The notes beneath the pieces were generated by a model. The model made no database searches, had not been told where the DNA came from, and saw only the letters and a program-made list of their open reading frames with translations. The translations under genes and the position numbers were made by a program. DNA of 64,000 bases, from contig NZ_LMCF01000024.1 of NCBI RefSeq assembly GCF_001623075.1, positions 1 to 64,000 of the forward strand, read 5' to 3'. Numbering within the stretch: position 1 is the stretch's first letter; each line of letters starts with the position of its first letter. Shown here in pieces: positions 1 through 8,196 of this stretch. This DNA comes from Pseudovibrio sp. Ad37 (GTDB lineage: Bacteria > Pseudomonadota > Alphaproteobacteria > Rhizobiales > Stappiaceae).

Positions 1-1
1 C

Positions 2-292
2 GGGAAAATCATCCGTCAACTGACATCACTGGATTGCGTCATCATCGACGAGTTGGGCTACATCCCGTTCCCCAAGTCCGGCGGTGCACTCCTGTTCCAC
101 CTCATCAGCAAGCTCTATGAGAAAACCAGTGTCATTATCACCACAAACCTAGAATTCGGCGAGTGGGTATCCGTCTTCGCAGATGCCAAGATGACGACCG
201 CGCTGCTAGACAGGATCACCCATCATTGCTCAATTATCGAAACGGGTAATACATCCTTCCGCTTTGCCCAGAGCAAAAAGTCCCAAAACTAA
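2..292 (+). CDS. istB: IstB-like ATP-binding transposition helper, C-terminal fragment
   Basis: This open frame runs from the window edge to a TAA at 290-292 and gives about 96 residues. It contains the IstB Walker B region ([11 protein letters not shown]), the conserved [10 protein letters not shown] segment (sensor motif, TSNLxFxEW in the family) and ALLDRITHH followed by a short basic tail. This matches the C-terminal third of IstB, the AAA+ ATPase that assists the IstA transposase of IS21 elements. The N-terminal Walker A part is outside the window, so whether the full gene is intact cannot be judged. The reading frame itself shows no damage here. Confidence 0.85.
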   Translation, partial: GKIIRQLTSLDCVIIDELGYIPFPKSGGALLFHLISKLYEKTSVIITTNLEFGEWVSVFADAKMTTALLDRITHHCSIIETGNTSFRFAQSKKSQN

Positions 293-296
293 TAAG

Positions 297-372
297 CCTT
301 GGTTGGCACAAAGCCAGCAGACGAACCTGCTAGATGAGAGCTGTTCGCCTGCTGGATTTGTGCCAACCAAGG
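297..372. terminator. Long hairpin at the 3' end of istB
   Basis: Two arms of 30 bases (297-326 and about 343-372) are inverted copies with two mismatches, beginning CCTTGGTTGGCACAAA on the left and ending TTTGTGCCAACCAAGG on the right. The hairpin sits just after the istB stop and inside the element. There is no U-tract, so it may end transcription, insulate the element or act in transposition. Termination is inferred. Confidence 0.5.
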
Positions 373-422
373 TGGGTCAATTTTAAATGATGATGCCGGA
401 TCAATTTTGAACGCTCATTGAC

Positions 423-707
423 ATTCCCAATACTGACCCAACCTATTCCTACGTTCGCTTAAATGAAGCTGAACTGCAAGATTTTGTCATAAGAAAACAG
501 ATAAAAGAAGGTCTTGATCCAAAGCGTGGTCTTGTGATTACGAGCAGTTTAGGACGAACAGTGCCTGTTCCTACCGAAACTCCTTCCCCATCGCTACAAA
601 AAATCATTGATCAAGTCATACAGCAAGTGCAGATTCAAAAAGAGCTATACCCACGTGGACTTTCAGACCATCGTTGGCTCGAAGAAGTGTCTAAACAATA
701 CGAGTGA
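423..707 (+). pseudogene. 3' fragment of an unknown gene cut off by the IS21 element
   Basis: Starting exactly at the IS end, one frame stays open for 94 codons to a TGA at 705-707. The upstream frame hits a stop within the IS terminal sequence and there is no in-frame ATG near the junction, so this is the tail of a protein whose 5' part was lost or lies beyond the element. The product would read IPNTDPTYSYVRLNEAELQD near its start and end in LEEVSKQYE. I do not recognise the family. Low GC and lysine/glutamine-rich codons differ from the metabolic genes that follow, in keeping with accessory DNA. Confidence 0.5.
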
Positions 708-728
708 GAGCCTGACAATAGAGCCCCA

Positions 729-1169
729 ATGACCATCAGATCTTACCGAGAAACCGACTTTCCCGCTGTTCTTGATATCTACGCTGCAAGTAAGTTGGAT
801 GAATTGATCTATGAGGATCAGAGGTTCCAGTTGCTACCGTTGGATCAAGATTTGAAGCGGTTGGAGGGCTTTAGGAACTCGAGGGTGTTTGTGTTTGAGC
901 AGGACGGTTTGAAGACTTATGCCGCACTGGACCAGTCTGAGATCACGGCCCTCTTTATACATCCCAAAAGGCGGGGAACTGGCATTGGTAGAACGCTCAT
1001 GCAACACATGCTGGAGAGGGCTGAGGGGGAGGCAACTCTCTATGTTGCTAAATCCAACCTACCGGCCAAGCGGCTCTATGAGCAATTTGGATTTGTCATT
1101 ACCAGCGAGTTCATGACCGACTATAACGGCATTCCGATCCTTGCAAACAAGATGGTGCGTAAGGCTTAA
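729..1169 (+). CDS. GNAT-family N-acetyltransferase
   Basis: A 146-residue single-domain GNAT protein. The acetyl-CoA-binding motif A is clear: beta strand ITALFIHP followed by KRRGTGIGRTLMQ (R/Q-x-x-G-x-G/A pattern). After it come the ...NLPAKRLYEQFGF segment typical of the C-terminal half (beta5-alpha4) and a final beta hairpin. It transfers an acetyl group from acetyl-CoA to an amine; the substrate cannot be told from sequence. The start is an ATG 22 bp after the truncated frame upstream. It faces the cytochrome gene convergently. Codon use is less GC-rich than in later genes, so it may belong to the accessory stretch around the IS. Confidence 0.85.
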   Translation: MTIRSYRETDFPAVLDIYAASKLDELIYEDQRFQLLPLDQDLKRLEGFRNSRVFVFEQDGLKTYAALDQSEITALFIHPKRRGTGIGRTLMQHMLERAEGEATLYVAKSNLPAKRLYEQFGFVITSEFMTDYNGIPILANKMVRKA

Positions 1170-1194
1170 GCCACTCACCAACATACCAGCAAAT

Positions 1195-1220
1195 AAAAAA
1201 GGGCCGCAGAACTGCGACCC
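1195..1220 (-). terminator. Intrinsic terminator of the cytochrome c gene
   Basis: Read on the minus strand, a GGGTCGCAG/CTGCGGCCC hairpin with a 2-base loop is followed by six T residues. It lies 28 bp past the cytochrome c stop codon. Confidence 0.8.
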
Positions 1221-1247
1221 CCGATCTTTAGAATCTCTGGAATCCAA

Positions 1248-1646
1248 TTATTTCTTGGAGCCGTCTTTATTGAACTGAGCGAGGTACGCAATAACGTCCT
1301 GACGCTGAGTTTCTTTCTTAAGACCAGCGAAAGCCATCTTACCTTTCGGGATAACTTTCTTCGGTTTTGTAAGGTATGCGTCCAGGGTAGCGGCGTCCCA
1401 AGCTTTACCTTCTTCTTTACCTGCCAGAAGAGGCTTGGAATACTTGTAGCCTTCGACTTCACCCCAACCAGCATCGATGATGCCGTTGAGTTTAGGTCCT
1501 ACCTTGTTCTTGGCTTTTTCACCAACAGCATGACAAGCCTTACATTTTTTGAAAACTTTTGCGCCCTTAGCAACATCGCCTTCAGCGAAGGCCGCACCGG
1601 AACTCAACAGCAATGCAAGCGCTGCAACGACGCCAAACTGCTTCAT
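1248..1646 (-). CDS. Periplasmic class I cytochrome c (c2-like)
   Basis: A 132-residue protein with a cleavable signal peptide (MKQFGVVAALALLLSSGAAFA, predicted cut near residue 21). A heme c attachment motif CKACH sits at residues 35-39, with a probable axial Met at 104 in KGKMAFAG. Size and layout match mitochondrial-type cytochrome c2/c550, a soluble periplasmic electron carrier between the bc1 complex and terminal oxidases. A GGAAGGA ribosome site precedes the ATG. It stands alone as a monocistron with its own terminator and diverges from glcD, so the two share a 340-bp promoter region. A carrier for a dehydrogenase is possible but not shown. Confidence 0.88.
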   Translation of the reverse strand: MKQFGVVAALALLLSSGAAFAEGDVAKGAKVFKKCKACHAVGEKAKNKVGPKLNGIIDAGWGEVEGYKYSKPLLAGKEEGKAWDAATLDAYLTKPKKVIPKGKMAFAGLKKETQRQDVIAYLAQFNKDGSKK

Positions 1647-1986
1647 ATTTTATCCTTCCCACTATATCCTAAGAGATAACCGCGAATAGAGAACAACATA
1701 GTCTAACTCATGGGGCAGTTCCCATAGATTCGACGTTACCTTCGTATATATTGTTACGGCATATTGTCGCGGACGGAATTGATCATAAGCATAAACGACT
1801 GAAAATAACTTGCTTTGCGTCAAACTCACCAAAAACTGAAGCCGTTGTTTTGTGGGCGACAATAGACTTAATGCGGCTTTTATCTTTGCATAAATTATGA
1901 GAGTCTCAGCTATTGTATTCAGTAAGTACGGTTGGGTTGGTGGCTTGGAAATATAGTTTCAAATCACAACTCAGGAGGGAGGCCTG
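1647..1986. promoter_or_regulatory. Divergent intergenic region between cytochrome c and glcD
   Basis: About 340 AT-rich bases without a convincing gene. They must hold the promoters of the cytochrome gene (minus) and of glcDEF (plus). A strong ribosome site CAGGAGGGAGG precedes glcD. I see no operator palindrome that I can name. Confidence 0.5.
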
Positions 1987-3483
1987 ATGGCAGCGATCGC
2001 GATGCCAAAACCGTCACAGGAAACATTAAGAAAGCGCTCCAAAATCGTCGCTGATTTGCAAAAAATCGTGCGTGGAGAAGGTGTTATCTGCGATGAAATC
2101 GAGATGCGTCCCTATGAGACGGATGCCTTGACGGCATACCGCCAACTGCCGCTTGTTGTGGTCTTGCCTGAGACGGTGGATCAAGTCTCGAGAGTGCTCA
2201 AGTACTGTTACGACAATGATGTAAAAGTGGTGCCTCGTGGCGCCGGGACCTCCCTGTCTGGCGGTGCATTGCCGTTGGAAGACGGCGTTTTGCTGTCCAT
2301 GATGAAATTTAACCGGATTTTGGAAATAGATCTGGAAAACCGGGCAGTTGTGACCCAGCCGGGTGTAACCAACCTGGGGATTACGACGGCTGTTCAGCAG
2401 GATGGCTTCTATTATGCTCCTGATCCGTCTTCTCAAATCGCCTGTTCCATTGGCGGTAACATCGCAGAAAACTCCGGCGGCGTGCACTCCCTCAAATACG
2501 GTTTGACCACCAACAACCTGTTGGGGCTGGAAATCGTTCTCATCACTGGAGAGGTGATCCGCCTCGGCGGCAAACATCTGGATTCTGAGGCCTACGACTT
2601 GCTGGCCCTGCTTACAGGGTCCGAAGGATTGCTTGCCATTGTCACTGAAGTCACTGTCCGCGTTTTACAAAAACCGGAAACAGCACGCGCTGCACTCATC
2701 GGCTTCCCAAGCTCGGAAGAAGCAGGCAAATGTGTTGCTGAAATCATCGGAGCGGGCATTATTCCCGGTGGCATGGAGCTTATGGACAAGCTCGCCATTG
2801 ATGCTGCCGAGGACTTCGTACATGCAGGATATCCGCTGGATGTTGACGCCCTCATGATCGTGGAACTGGATGGACCTGAGGCTGAGGTTGACGATCTGCT
2901 CAAGCGCGTCAGTGCAATCGCAGAAAAGAATGGCTCATCTTACCTGCACGTCTCTCAGTCAGAAGAGGAGCGCAATACATTCTGGGCAGGGCGTAAGGCT
3001 GCGTTCCCGGCGGTCGGTCGCATCTCGCCGGATTATTTGTGCATGGACGGCACCATCCCACGCGCAGCTCTGCCACAAGTCCTGCAAGAGATGCAGGAGC
3101 TGAGCGAAAAACACGGGTTACGCGTCGCTAACGTGTTCCACGCAGGTGATGGAAACTTGCATCCACTCATTCTTTATGACGCTAATATTCCCGGCGAGCT
3201 GGCAGCAGCAGAAGCCTTTGGCGCAGATATCCTGCGCCTCTGCGTAAAAGTGGGCGGTGTCCTCACAGGAGAACATGGCGTCGGGATTGAGAAACGCGAT
3301 CTCATGCCGGAAATGTACTCTGAGGATGACCTGAAACAGCAGCAACGCGTGAAGTGCGCGTTTGATGAGAAGCAGCTTCTCAATCCGGGCAAGATGTTCC
3401 CGGTCCTGCATCGCTGTGCGGAGCTTGGCTTCATGCACGTACATCAAGGCCAGTTGCCATTCCCGGATATTCCACGCTTCTAG
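1987..3483 (+). CDS. glcD: Glycolate oxidase FAD-binding subunit GlcD
   Basis: A 498-residue protein, the usual length of GlcD (about 499). The N-terminal half is a PCMH/VAO-type FAD-binding fold, with VVPRGAGTSLSGGALP (residues about 80-95) and the DPSSQIACSIGGNIAENSGG segment around residue 150 that contacts FAD. The C-terminal half carries VFHAGDGNLHPL and GVLTGEHGVGIEKR, typical of the FAD-linked oxidase C domain. It oxidises glycolate (also D-lactate-like acids) to glyoxylate within the GlcDEF complex. The start is set by a near-consensus Shine-Dalgarno (AGGAGGGAGG). glcE follows after 35 bp, so this is the first gene of an operon. Confidence 0.96.
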   Translation: MAAIAMPKPSQETLRKRSKIVADLQKIVRGEGVICDEIEMRPYETDALTAYRQLPLVVVLPETVDQVSRVLKYCYDNDVKVVPRGAGTSLSGGALPLEDGVLLSMMKFNRILEIDLENRAVVTQPGVTNLGITTAVQQDGFYYAPDPSSQIACSIGGNIAENSGGVHSLKYGLTTNNLLGLEIVLITGEVIRLGGKHLDSEAYDLLALLTGSEGLLAIVTEVTVRVLQKPETARAALIGFPSSEEAGKCVAEIIGAGIIPGGMELMDKLAIDAAEDFVHAGYPLDVDALMIVELDGPEAEVDDLLKRVSAIAEKNGSSYLHVSQSEEERNTFWAGRKAAFPAVGRISPDYLCMDGTIPRAALPQVLQEMQELSEKHGLRVANVFHAGDGNLHPLILYDANIPGELAAAEAFGADILRLCVKVGGVLTGEHGVGIEKRDLMPEMYSEDDLKQQQRVKCAFDEKQLLNPGKMFPVLHRCAELGFMHVHQGQLPFPDIPRF

Positions 3484-3518
3484 AGCGTGATCCTAAGACA
3501 AGAGAACAGGACGAAACC

Positions 3519-4718
3519 ATGGGAGAGGGTTTCCACCCAACAACAGCTGAGGAGTTGGAGGCGGTCGTCAAATGGGCCGCCGCCGAGCGAACTCCGCTGG
3601 AAGTGATCGGCAGTGGCTCCAAACGCAACTGGGGCAGGGCAGTGCAGTCCGCGCATACGCTGCGCGTAGACGGCATTGCTGGCGTGATCGACTATGAACC
3701 GGCAGAACTGGTGCTCACGGTCAAGGCGGGCACGTCACTGACGGACGTTCAGACCCTCTTGAAGGAGCATAATCAGGAACTCCCCTTTGAACCGGCAGAT
3801 CTCAGTGCTGTTTTGGGAGTGCCAGTTCAGGCAGGCACCATCGGCGGTGTTTTGGCAACAAACCTGTCTGGCCCACGTCGCCTCAAAGCCGGTGCGGCGC
3901 GCGACCATGTGCTTGGTCTGGAAGCTGTTTCTGGGCGTGGTGAGATCTTCAAGGCAGGTGGGCGCGTAGTGAAAAACGTGACCGGTTATGATCTGTCACG
4001 CGGCTTCTGCTCCTCATGGGGCACTCTCGCCGTTGCCACAAGTTTCTCCATCAAAGTCCTCCCACGAGCAGCCAAAGAATGCACCTTCGTATTGCTAGGC
4101 CTGACCTCGCAAGAAGCATCCAGTGCCATGTCAGAAGCCATGGGTTCTTCAGCAGAGGTTTCTTCCGCAGCTCATCTGCCCAAAGGCTTCTGCCCGCTTT
4201 CACAAGAACATTCCATCACCTTACTCAGACTGGAAGGCATTCCCGTTTCCATCGAATATCGTTTGGATAAGCTTCGTAGCATCCTGAAACGCTTTCCATC
4301 GCAGGAGCTCATTGAAGGGCAGGCCTCCCGCAAAACTTGGGGTGATCTGCGTGACCTCATTCCGTTTGCCGGAAGTGACAAGCCGCTCTGGAAGCTTTCG
4401 GTCTCCCCGACTGCAGGCCAACAAGTGATTGCTGAGCTGGAAAAACGATTTGCGATCAGATGGATGATGGATTGGGCTGGTGGTCTTGTCTGGGTAGAAA
4501 TGGAAGGTGAAGGACCTCATGATGTTCCTCTGCGCCGGATCATCACGGAAAACGGAGGTGGACACGCAACGCTCCTGAGAGGGAGTGTTGAACTCCGTGC
4601 CAGTGTTGATGTCTTCCAGCCGCAAGCAGAGACGTTAATGGGTCTTTCAAAACGTCTAAAAGCACAGTTTGATCCACACGGAATCCTCAATCCGGGCCGA
4701 ATGTACGCGGGGATCTAG
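3519..4718 (+). CDS. glcE: Glycolate oxidase FAD-binding subunit GlcE
   Basis: A 399-residue relative of GlcD that keeps the FAD-binding half (EVIGSGSKRNWG near residue 30, GTIGGVLATNLSGPRR near 110, GGRVVKNVTGYDLSR near 150). It has a shorter C-terminal domain, as is usual for GlcE (about 350-415 residues). It is a required subunit of glycolate oxidase and probably passes electrons towards the Fe-S subunit. An AGGACG ribosome site precedes the ATG. It sits between glcD and glcF, and its stop is 3 bases before the glcF start, which implies translational coupling. Confidence 0.95.
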   Translation: MGEGFHPTTAEELEAVVKWAAAERTPLEVIGSGSKRNWGRAVQSAHTLRVDGIAGVIDYEPAELVLTVKAGTSLTDVQTLLKEHNQELPFEPADLSAVLGVPVQAGTIGGVLATNLSGPRRLKAGAARDHVLGLEAVSGRGEIFKAGGRVVKNVTGYDLSRGFCSSWGTLAVATSFSIKVLPRAAKECTFVLLGLTSQEASSAMSEAMGSSAEVSSAAHLPKGFCPLSQEHSITLLRLEGIPVSIEYRLDKLRSILKRFPSQELIEGQASRKTWGDLRDLIPFAGSDKPLWKLSVSPTAGQQVIAELEKRFAIRWMMDWAGGLVWVEMEGEGPHDVPLRRIITENGGGHATLLRGSVELRASVDVFQPQAETLMGLSKRLKAQFDPHGILNPGRMYAGI

Positions 4719-4721
4719 GTC

Positions 4722-6032
4722 ATGCAAACCAACTTTACACCAGAACAACTCAAAGATAGCGCGACAGCAGTCTCCGAACAGATCCTGCGCAAATGTGTGC
4801 ACTGCGGGTTTTGTACCGCAACGTGCCCGACCTTCGCGCTGCTGGGAGATGAGCTGGACAGTCCACGTGGTCGCATCTATCTCATCAAAGAGATGCTGGA
4901 AAACGACCGCCCTGCAGATGCCAAAACGGTCAAGCATATCGACCGCTGCCTGTCCTGCTTGTCTTGCATGACCACATGCCCTTCGGGTGTGAACTACATG
5001 CATCTGGTGGATCACGCTCGCATCCATATCGAACGCACCTACAAGCGTCCGTTGCAAGACCGGCTGCTCAGAGCAGTGCTACAGGCCATTCTTCCCAAAC
5101 CGGGCCGTTTCCGTCTTGCCATCGCAGCCGCCTTCTATGGTCGCCCACTTGCTGGGCTCATGAAGAAATGCGGCGGCACGCTTGCAAAGCTGGGTACCCT
5201 TCTGGCGCTGGCTCCGACCAAATCTGCAATGCCCTCCCAGTTTGCAGGACAGGAAACCATTGCGCCGAAAGTGCAGAAGAGAGGCCGTGTCGCCATCCTG
5301 AAAGGTTGCGCACAAAGCGTCCTTGCCCCGTCGATCAATGATGCAGCTACCCGCTTACTTACCCGCATCGGCTATGAAGTGGTCTTCCCGAAAGGCGAGG
5401 GCTGTTGTGGTGCGCTCGTTCATCATATGGGCAAGGAAGAAGCCTCTAACGAACAGGCCAAAGCCAACATTGATGCATGGATGAGAGAGATGGAAGATGA
5501 GGGGCTCGATTCTGTTATCATCACCGCGTCTGGCTGTGGTACCACCATCAAAGACTATGGCTTCATGTTGCGCGATGACCCGCAATACGCCGCGAAAGCT
5601 CAACAAATCTCGCAGATGTCGAAGGATATCGTTGAGTTTCTGATTGAACAGGATTTGGGCGAAGCACAGCCGCACGAAGAGCTGACCATCGCCTACCACT
5701 CTGCCTGCTCCATGCAACATGGCCAGAAGATCACCTGGCAACCGAAGAAGCTGCTACAAAATGCTGGCTTCACAGTCAAAGAACCTCTGGAAGGTCACCT
5801 TTGCTGTGGGTCGGCTGGTACCTACAACATCATGCAGCCCAAAATTGCCACTGCTCTGCGAGACCGCAAAGTAAGCAATCTGGAAGCTACCCAGCCAGAC
5901 CTCGTCGCCACCGGCAACATCGGCTGCATCACCCAAATCTCCAGCGGCACCCAAATCCCGGTCATCCATAGCATCGAGCTTCTGGATTGGGCCTACGGTG
6001 GTCCAAAACCGCAACAACTTGCAAGCAACTAA
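4722..6032 (+). CDS. glcF: Glycolate oxidase iron-sulfur subunit GlcF
   Basis: A 436-residue protein. Two 4Fe-4S ferredoxin motifs lie near the N terminus: CVHCGFCTATCP (about residues 26-37) and CLSCLSCMTTCPSGV (about 75-90). Two CCG-type cysteine-rich domains follow (GEGCCGALVHH near 225 and GHLCCGSAGTYNI near 360), as in heterodisulfide reductase-like subunits. It accepts electrons from the GlcD/GlcE flavins and delivers them to the respiratory chain, probably at the inner face of the membrane. It is the last gene of glcDEF. A minus-strand gene ends just 28 bp further on. Confidence 0.96.
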   Translation: MQTNFTPEQLKDSATAVSEQILRKCVHCGFCTATCPTFALLGDELDSPRGRIYLIKEMLENDRPADAKTVKHIDRCLSCLSCMTTCPSGVNYMHLVDHARIHIERTYKRPLQDRLLRAVLQAILPKPGRFRLAIAAAFYGRPLAGLMKKCGGTLAKLGTLLALAPTKSAMPSQFAGQETIAPKVQKRGRVAILKGCAQSVLAPSINDAATRLLTRIGYEVVFPKGEGCCGALVHHMGKEEASNEQAKANIDAWMREMEDEGLDSVIITASGCGTTIKDYGFMLRDDPQYAAKAQQISQMSKDIVEFLIEQDLGEAQPHEELTIAYHSACSMQHGQKITWQPKKLLQNAGFTVKEPLEGHLCCGSAGTYNIMQPKIATALRDRKVSNLEATQPDLVATGNIGCITQISSGTQIPVIHSIELLDWAYGGPKPQQLASN

Positions 6033-6059
6033 TGAAAGGTTGAGGAGGGGCGAGCTCCT

Positions 6060-6830
6060 CTACTCGACGTGGATGTGGTCTTCAGAGTGGATCCTGCAAC
6101 TGACTTTCCCGCCAATTTCACCTTCTAACTGGCGAAGCTCCTTGGCTAATTGAGGGGGGAGTTGAACCACTTCAACTGCGCCGGGCGTAACCGCGACGAC
6201 TTGGGTATGCCAATCTCCAGCAAAAACCAAACCAGTCTCGTGAGCGAGTAGCAACAGGCTCAGCATACTGGCGAAACAGCCAAGCAGGATGGCTGCAAGT
6301 GTATACCGATTGAGTGATGGTCCCTGGTCTTTCAGGCAATCCTCCAGAACACCACGGATCTGGGTGATGTCTTCAGAGTTCAAAGGCTCATTCAGCAGCT
6401 CAATGGGTGAGCGTTCCTCGCTCGTGTGTTGTGAAGGAGAGGTGTTGCTCTCTTCATCAACTCCGTCAACAACTGGTCGTAGACACTCAAAAACAGGTAC
6501 ATAGCCCATGTCCGGCAACCGGATCTGCATGTGATGGGCATCAGGGTGTGCGTCGTTGTAACCCCGCAGAAGAGACCGCAAGCGCGAGATGTTGACCCGC
6601 ACAATTGGGTTTTCACGCGGATTAAATCCCTCAGATAAATTGAAGACCCTCTGTCCAATAACTTGCTCTTTGAGGTCTTCTTCCTGTTTGGAGAGTTTAC
6701 GCTCGACGAGAAATGTCAGGAGGGCAGTTAGTTTCGGGCTTCGCCTGAAGTTGGGGCTGGACAAAATACTGGAAAGAGTTGCGACCACTTCGTCCTTGCT
6801 GATGACTAGTCCATTCTTCTTGGTACACAT
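6060..6830 (-). CDS. Membrane-anchored protein with winged-helix-like N-terminal domain
   Basis: I prefer the ATG at 6830 (MCTKKNGLVISK), which has GGGAG eight bases upstream, giving 256 residues; a longer TTG-initiated frame reaches 6881. Residues about 10-100 contain FRRSPKLTALLTFLVE, LKEQVIGQRVFN and NPIVRVNISRLRSLLRGYN. This is the signature of the helical DNA-binding-like domain at the N terminus of many TPR/TolB or cyclase-like proteins. One transmembrane helix lies near residues 178-205 (LAAILLGCFASMLSLLLLA) and a short domain of about 50 residues follows. It could be a CadC-like one-component membrane regulator; function and target are unknown. It is convergent with glcF, so a link to glycolate is speculative. 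Confidence 0.6.
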   Translation of the reverse strand: MCTKKNGLVISKDEVVATLSSILSSPNFRRSPKLTALLTFLVERKLSKQEEDLKEQVIGQRVFNLSEGFNPRENPIVRVNISRLRSLLRGYNDAHPDAHHMQIRLPDMGYVPVFECLRPVVDGVDEESNTSPSQHTSEERSPIELLNEPLNSEDITQIRGVLEDCLKDQGPSLNRYTLAAILLGCFASMLSLLLLAHETGLVFAGDWHTQVVAVTPGAVEVVQLPPQLAKELRQLEGEIGGKVSCRIHSEDHIHVE

Positions 6831-7037
6831 ACGCGGCACTCCCAAAACACACAGATGTGGCCTGGGGGAAAAGTCCCTCAATCAGATGGTCAGCAACGGC
6901 ACATTCACATAATAAGTCTGTTTAAAGACAGACCTTTATTTTTTGATGCTTTGCCGTTAACTGGGGTACGGCAAGCAACTTGAAGTTGTTACCTTATCAT
7001 AGGTTCCTGTACCCAGGATTGCAACAAACGTGCATGT

Positions 7038-7748
7038 CTAGCGCACATAGACCTTTGCGCCAAACGGAACCATATTATACAGCTCCGCCACATCTTCGTT
7101 TCTCATACGAATGCAGCCGGAAGAAACTGCTTGGCCAATCGTCCATGGTTCATTCGACCCATGAATACGGTAAAGCGTTGAGCCCAGATAAAGTGCACGC
7201 GCGCCCAATGGGTTACGCGGCCCGCCCGGCATGTAACGGGGGAGGCTTGGTTGCCGTTTCAGCATCTCAGCAGGTGGCCTCCAGTCTGGCCACTCGCGCT
7301 TACGGGTAACTTTGTGAACGCCAGCCCATTCAAAACCTGGACGGCCAACACCAACACCATAACGGCGGGCCTTGCCATTGCTTTGCACCAGGTAAAGATA
7401 TCGTGATGTCGTATCGATCACGACAGATCCCGGTGAATACGAGGTGTTGTAGCTCACTGTCGTCGGCAAGAATTGTTTGGGAACACGGCGATCATACCGC
7501 TTTGATGTCGTACGCGGCCGTCTTGCTTGTTTTGCAGATCCACGAAGGTTCTGGACGGCCTTGGCTTGGGATCGCGGGATTTGCACAACCCACGGATTTG
7601 CAAGATCAGGGCTAAGGACAAGTGGAGGTGCAGAGGCGCGCGGCTTGTACTCTGCTTGCGCAGCAGTACCAAACGCACAAACTAAGCTACCTACGCCGAA
7701 CAAAGTAACAAACCAGTTTGCTTTGCTTTTTGCCGTTGCTCCAAACAT
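7038..7748 (-). CDS. L,D-transpeptidase (YkuD domain), exported
   Basis: The start at 7748 is favoured because GAGGAGTG lies 7-9 bases upstream and the product then begins with a normal signal peptide (basic MFGATAKSK, hydrophobic core, cleavage after AAQA). This gives 236 residues; a longer frame extends to 7814. The YkuD catalytic signature is complete: HGSNEPWTIG, then SSGCIRMRNED with the nucleophilic Cys near residue 212. The domain begins near PGSVVIDTTSRYLYLV. It forms 3-3 cross-links in peptidoglycan or attaches protein to it, in the periplasm. It stands alone, facing a long intergenic region. Confidence 0.9.
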   Translation of the reverse strand: MFGATAKSKANWFVTLFGVGSLVCAFGTAAQAEYKPRASAPPLVLSPDLANPWVVQIPRSQAKAVQNLRGSAKQARRPRTTSKRYDRRVPKQFLPTTVSYNTSYSPGSVVIDTTSRYLYLVQSNGKARRYGVGVGRPGFEWAGVHKVTRKREWPDWRPPAEMLKRQPSLPRYMPGGPRNPLGARALYLGSTLYRIHGSNEPWTIGQAVSSGCIRMRNEDVAELYNMVPFGAKVYVR

Positions 7749-8196
7749 TCCACACTCCTCTGGACCTTGCCAATGACCCGATGTCCTCGGGAAAACTAGG
7801 AGTTGCAGTTCCAATAATCGTTAAAATTATCAATGTAATTAATGCTAGTTCAAACTAAGGTTAACCAATTGTTACTGGGTTATGCGGCCAATCGTCGAAT
7901 TTATCCTTAAAAATCAATGCTGATAAATCTAAGGTAATAATTAACACTCTAAGAAGTATGTGAGTAGTGACCGGCGTGCAGGAGTGCGAATCGTGCCCAT
8001 CTTACTCATGGGTGCATGGACGCGTCTTGTGACCGGGATTGCTATTTAAAACCTGTAATTGAGAGCCTGTCTTCGTAAGCCTGTGCCAGTTTGCGAAGAA
8101 AGGGCGGAAAACAAAAGAGGGTGCATCGCCGGACAGGAGTAGCGACGGTGTGGTCCTCATTAGGAAGCGTATTGGCTTCATGAGTTCGGGGTTGGG
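7749..8196. other. Long intergenic region upstream of ldt and cheZ-like gene
   Basis: About 450 bases with no supported gene. The first half is AT-rich, with runs such as TTAAAATTATCAATGTAATTAATG, and probably holds the L,D-transpeptidase promoter. The second half (8041-8196) is more GC-rich and may hold a leader for the plus-strand gene. I see no named RNA motif in it. Confidence 0.4.

Larger units (their letters stand above)
1..423 (+). mobile_element. IS21-family insertion sequence, right end only
   Basis: The window opens inside an IS21-like element. It holds the 3' end of istB, a strong hairpin, and a terminal segment with two copies of a GGTCAATTTT/GATCAATTTT-type motif (about 373-386 and 398-410). 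The segment ends in ...CATTGACA near 423, consistent with the TG...CA ends of IS21 elements. The left part (istA, 5' istB, left end) lies upstream of the window. The sequence directly after the end is an open frame without a start, so the element appears to have landed in a gene. The exact right boundary is inferred. Confidence 0.75.
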
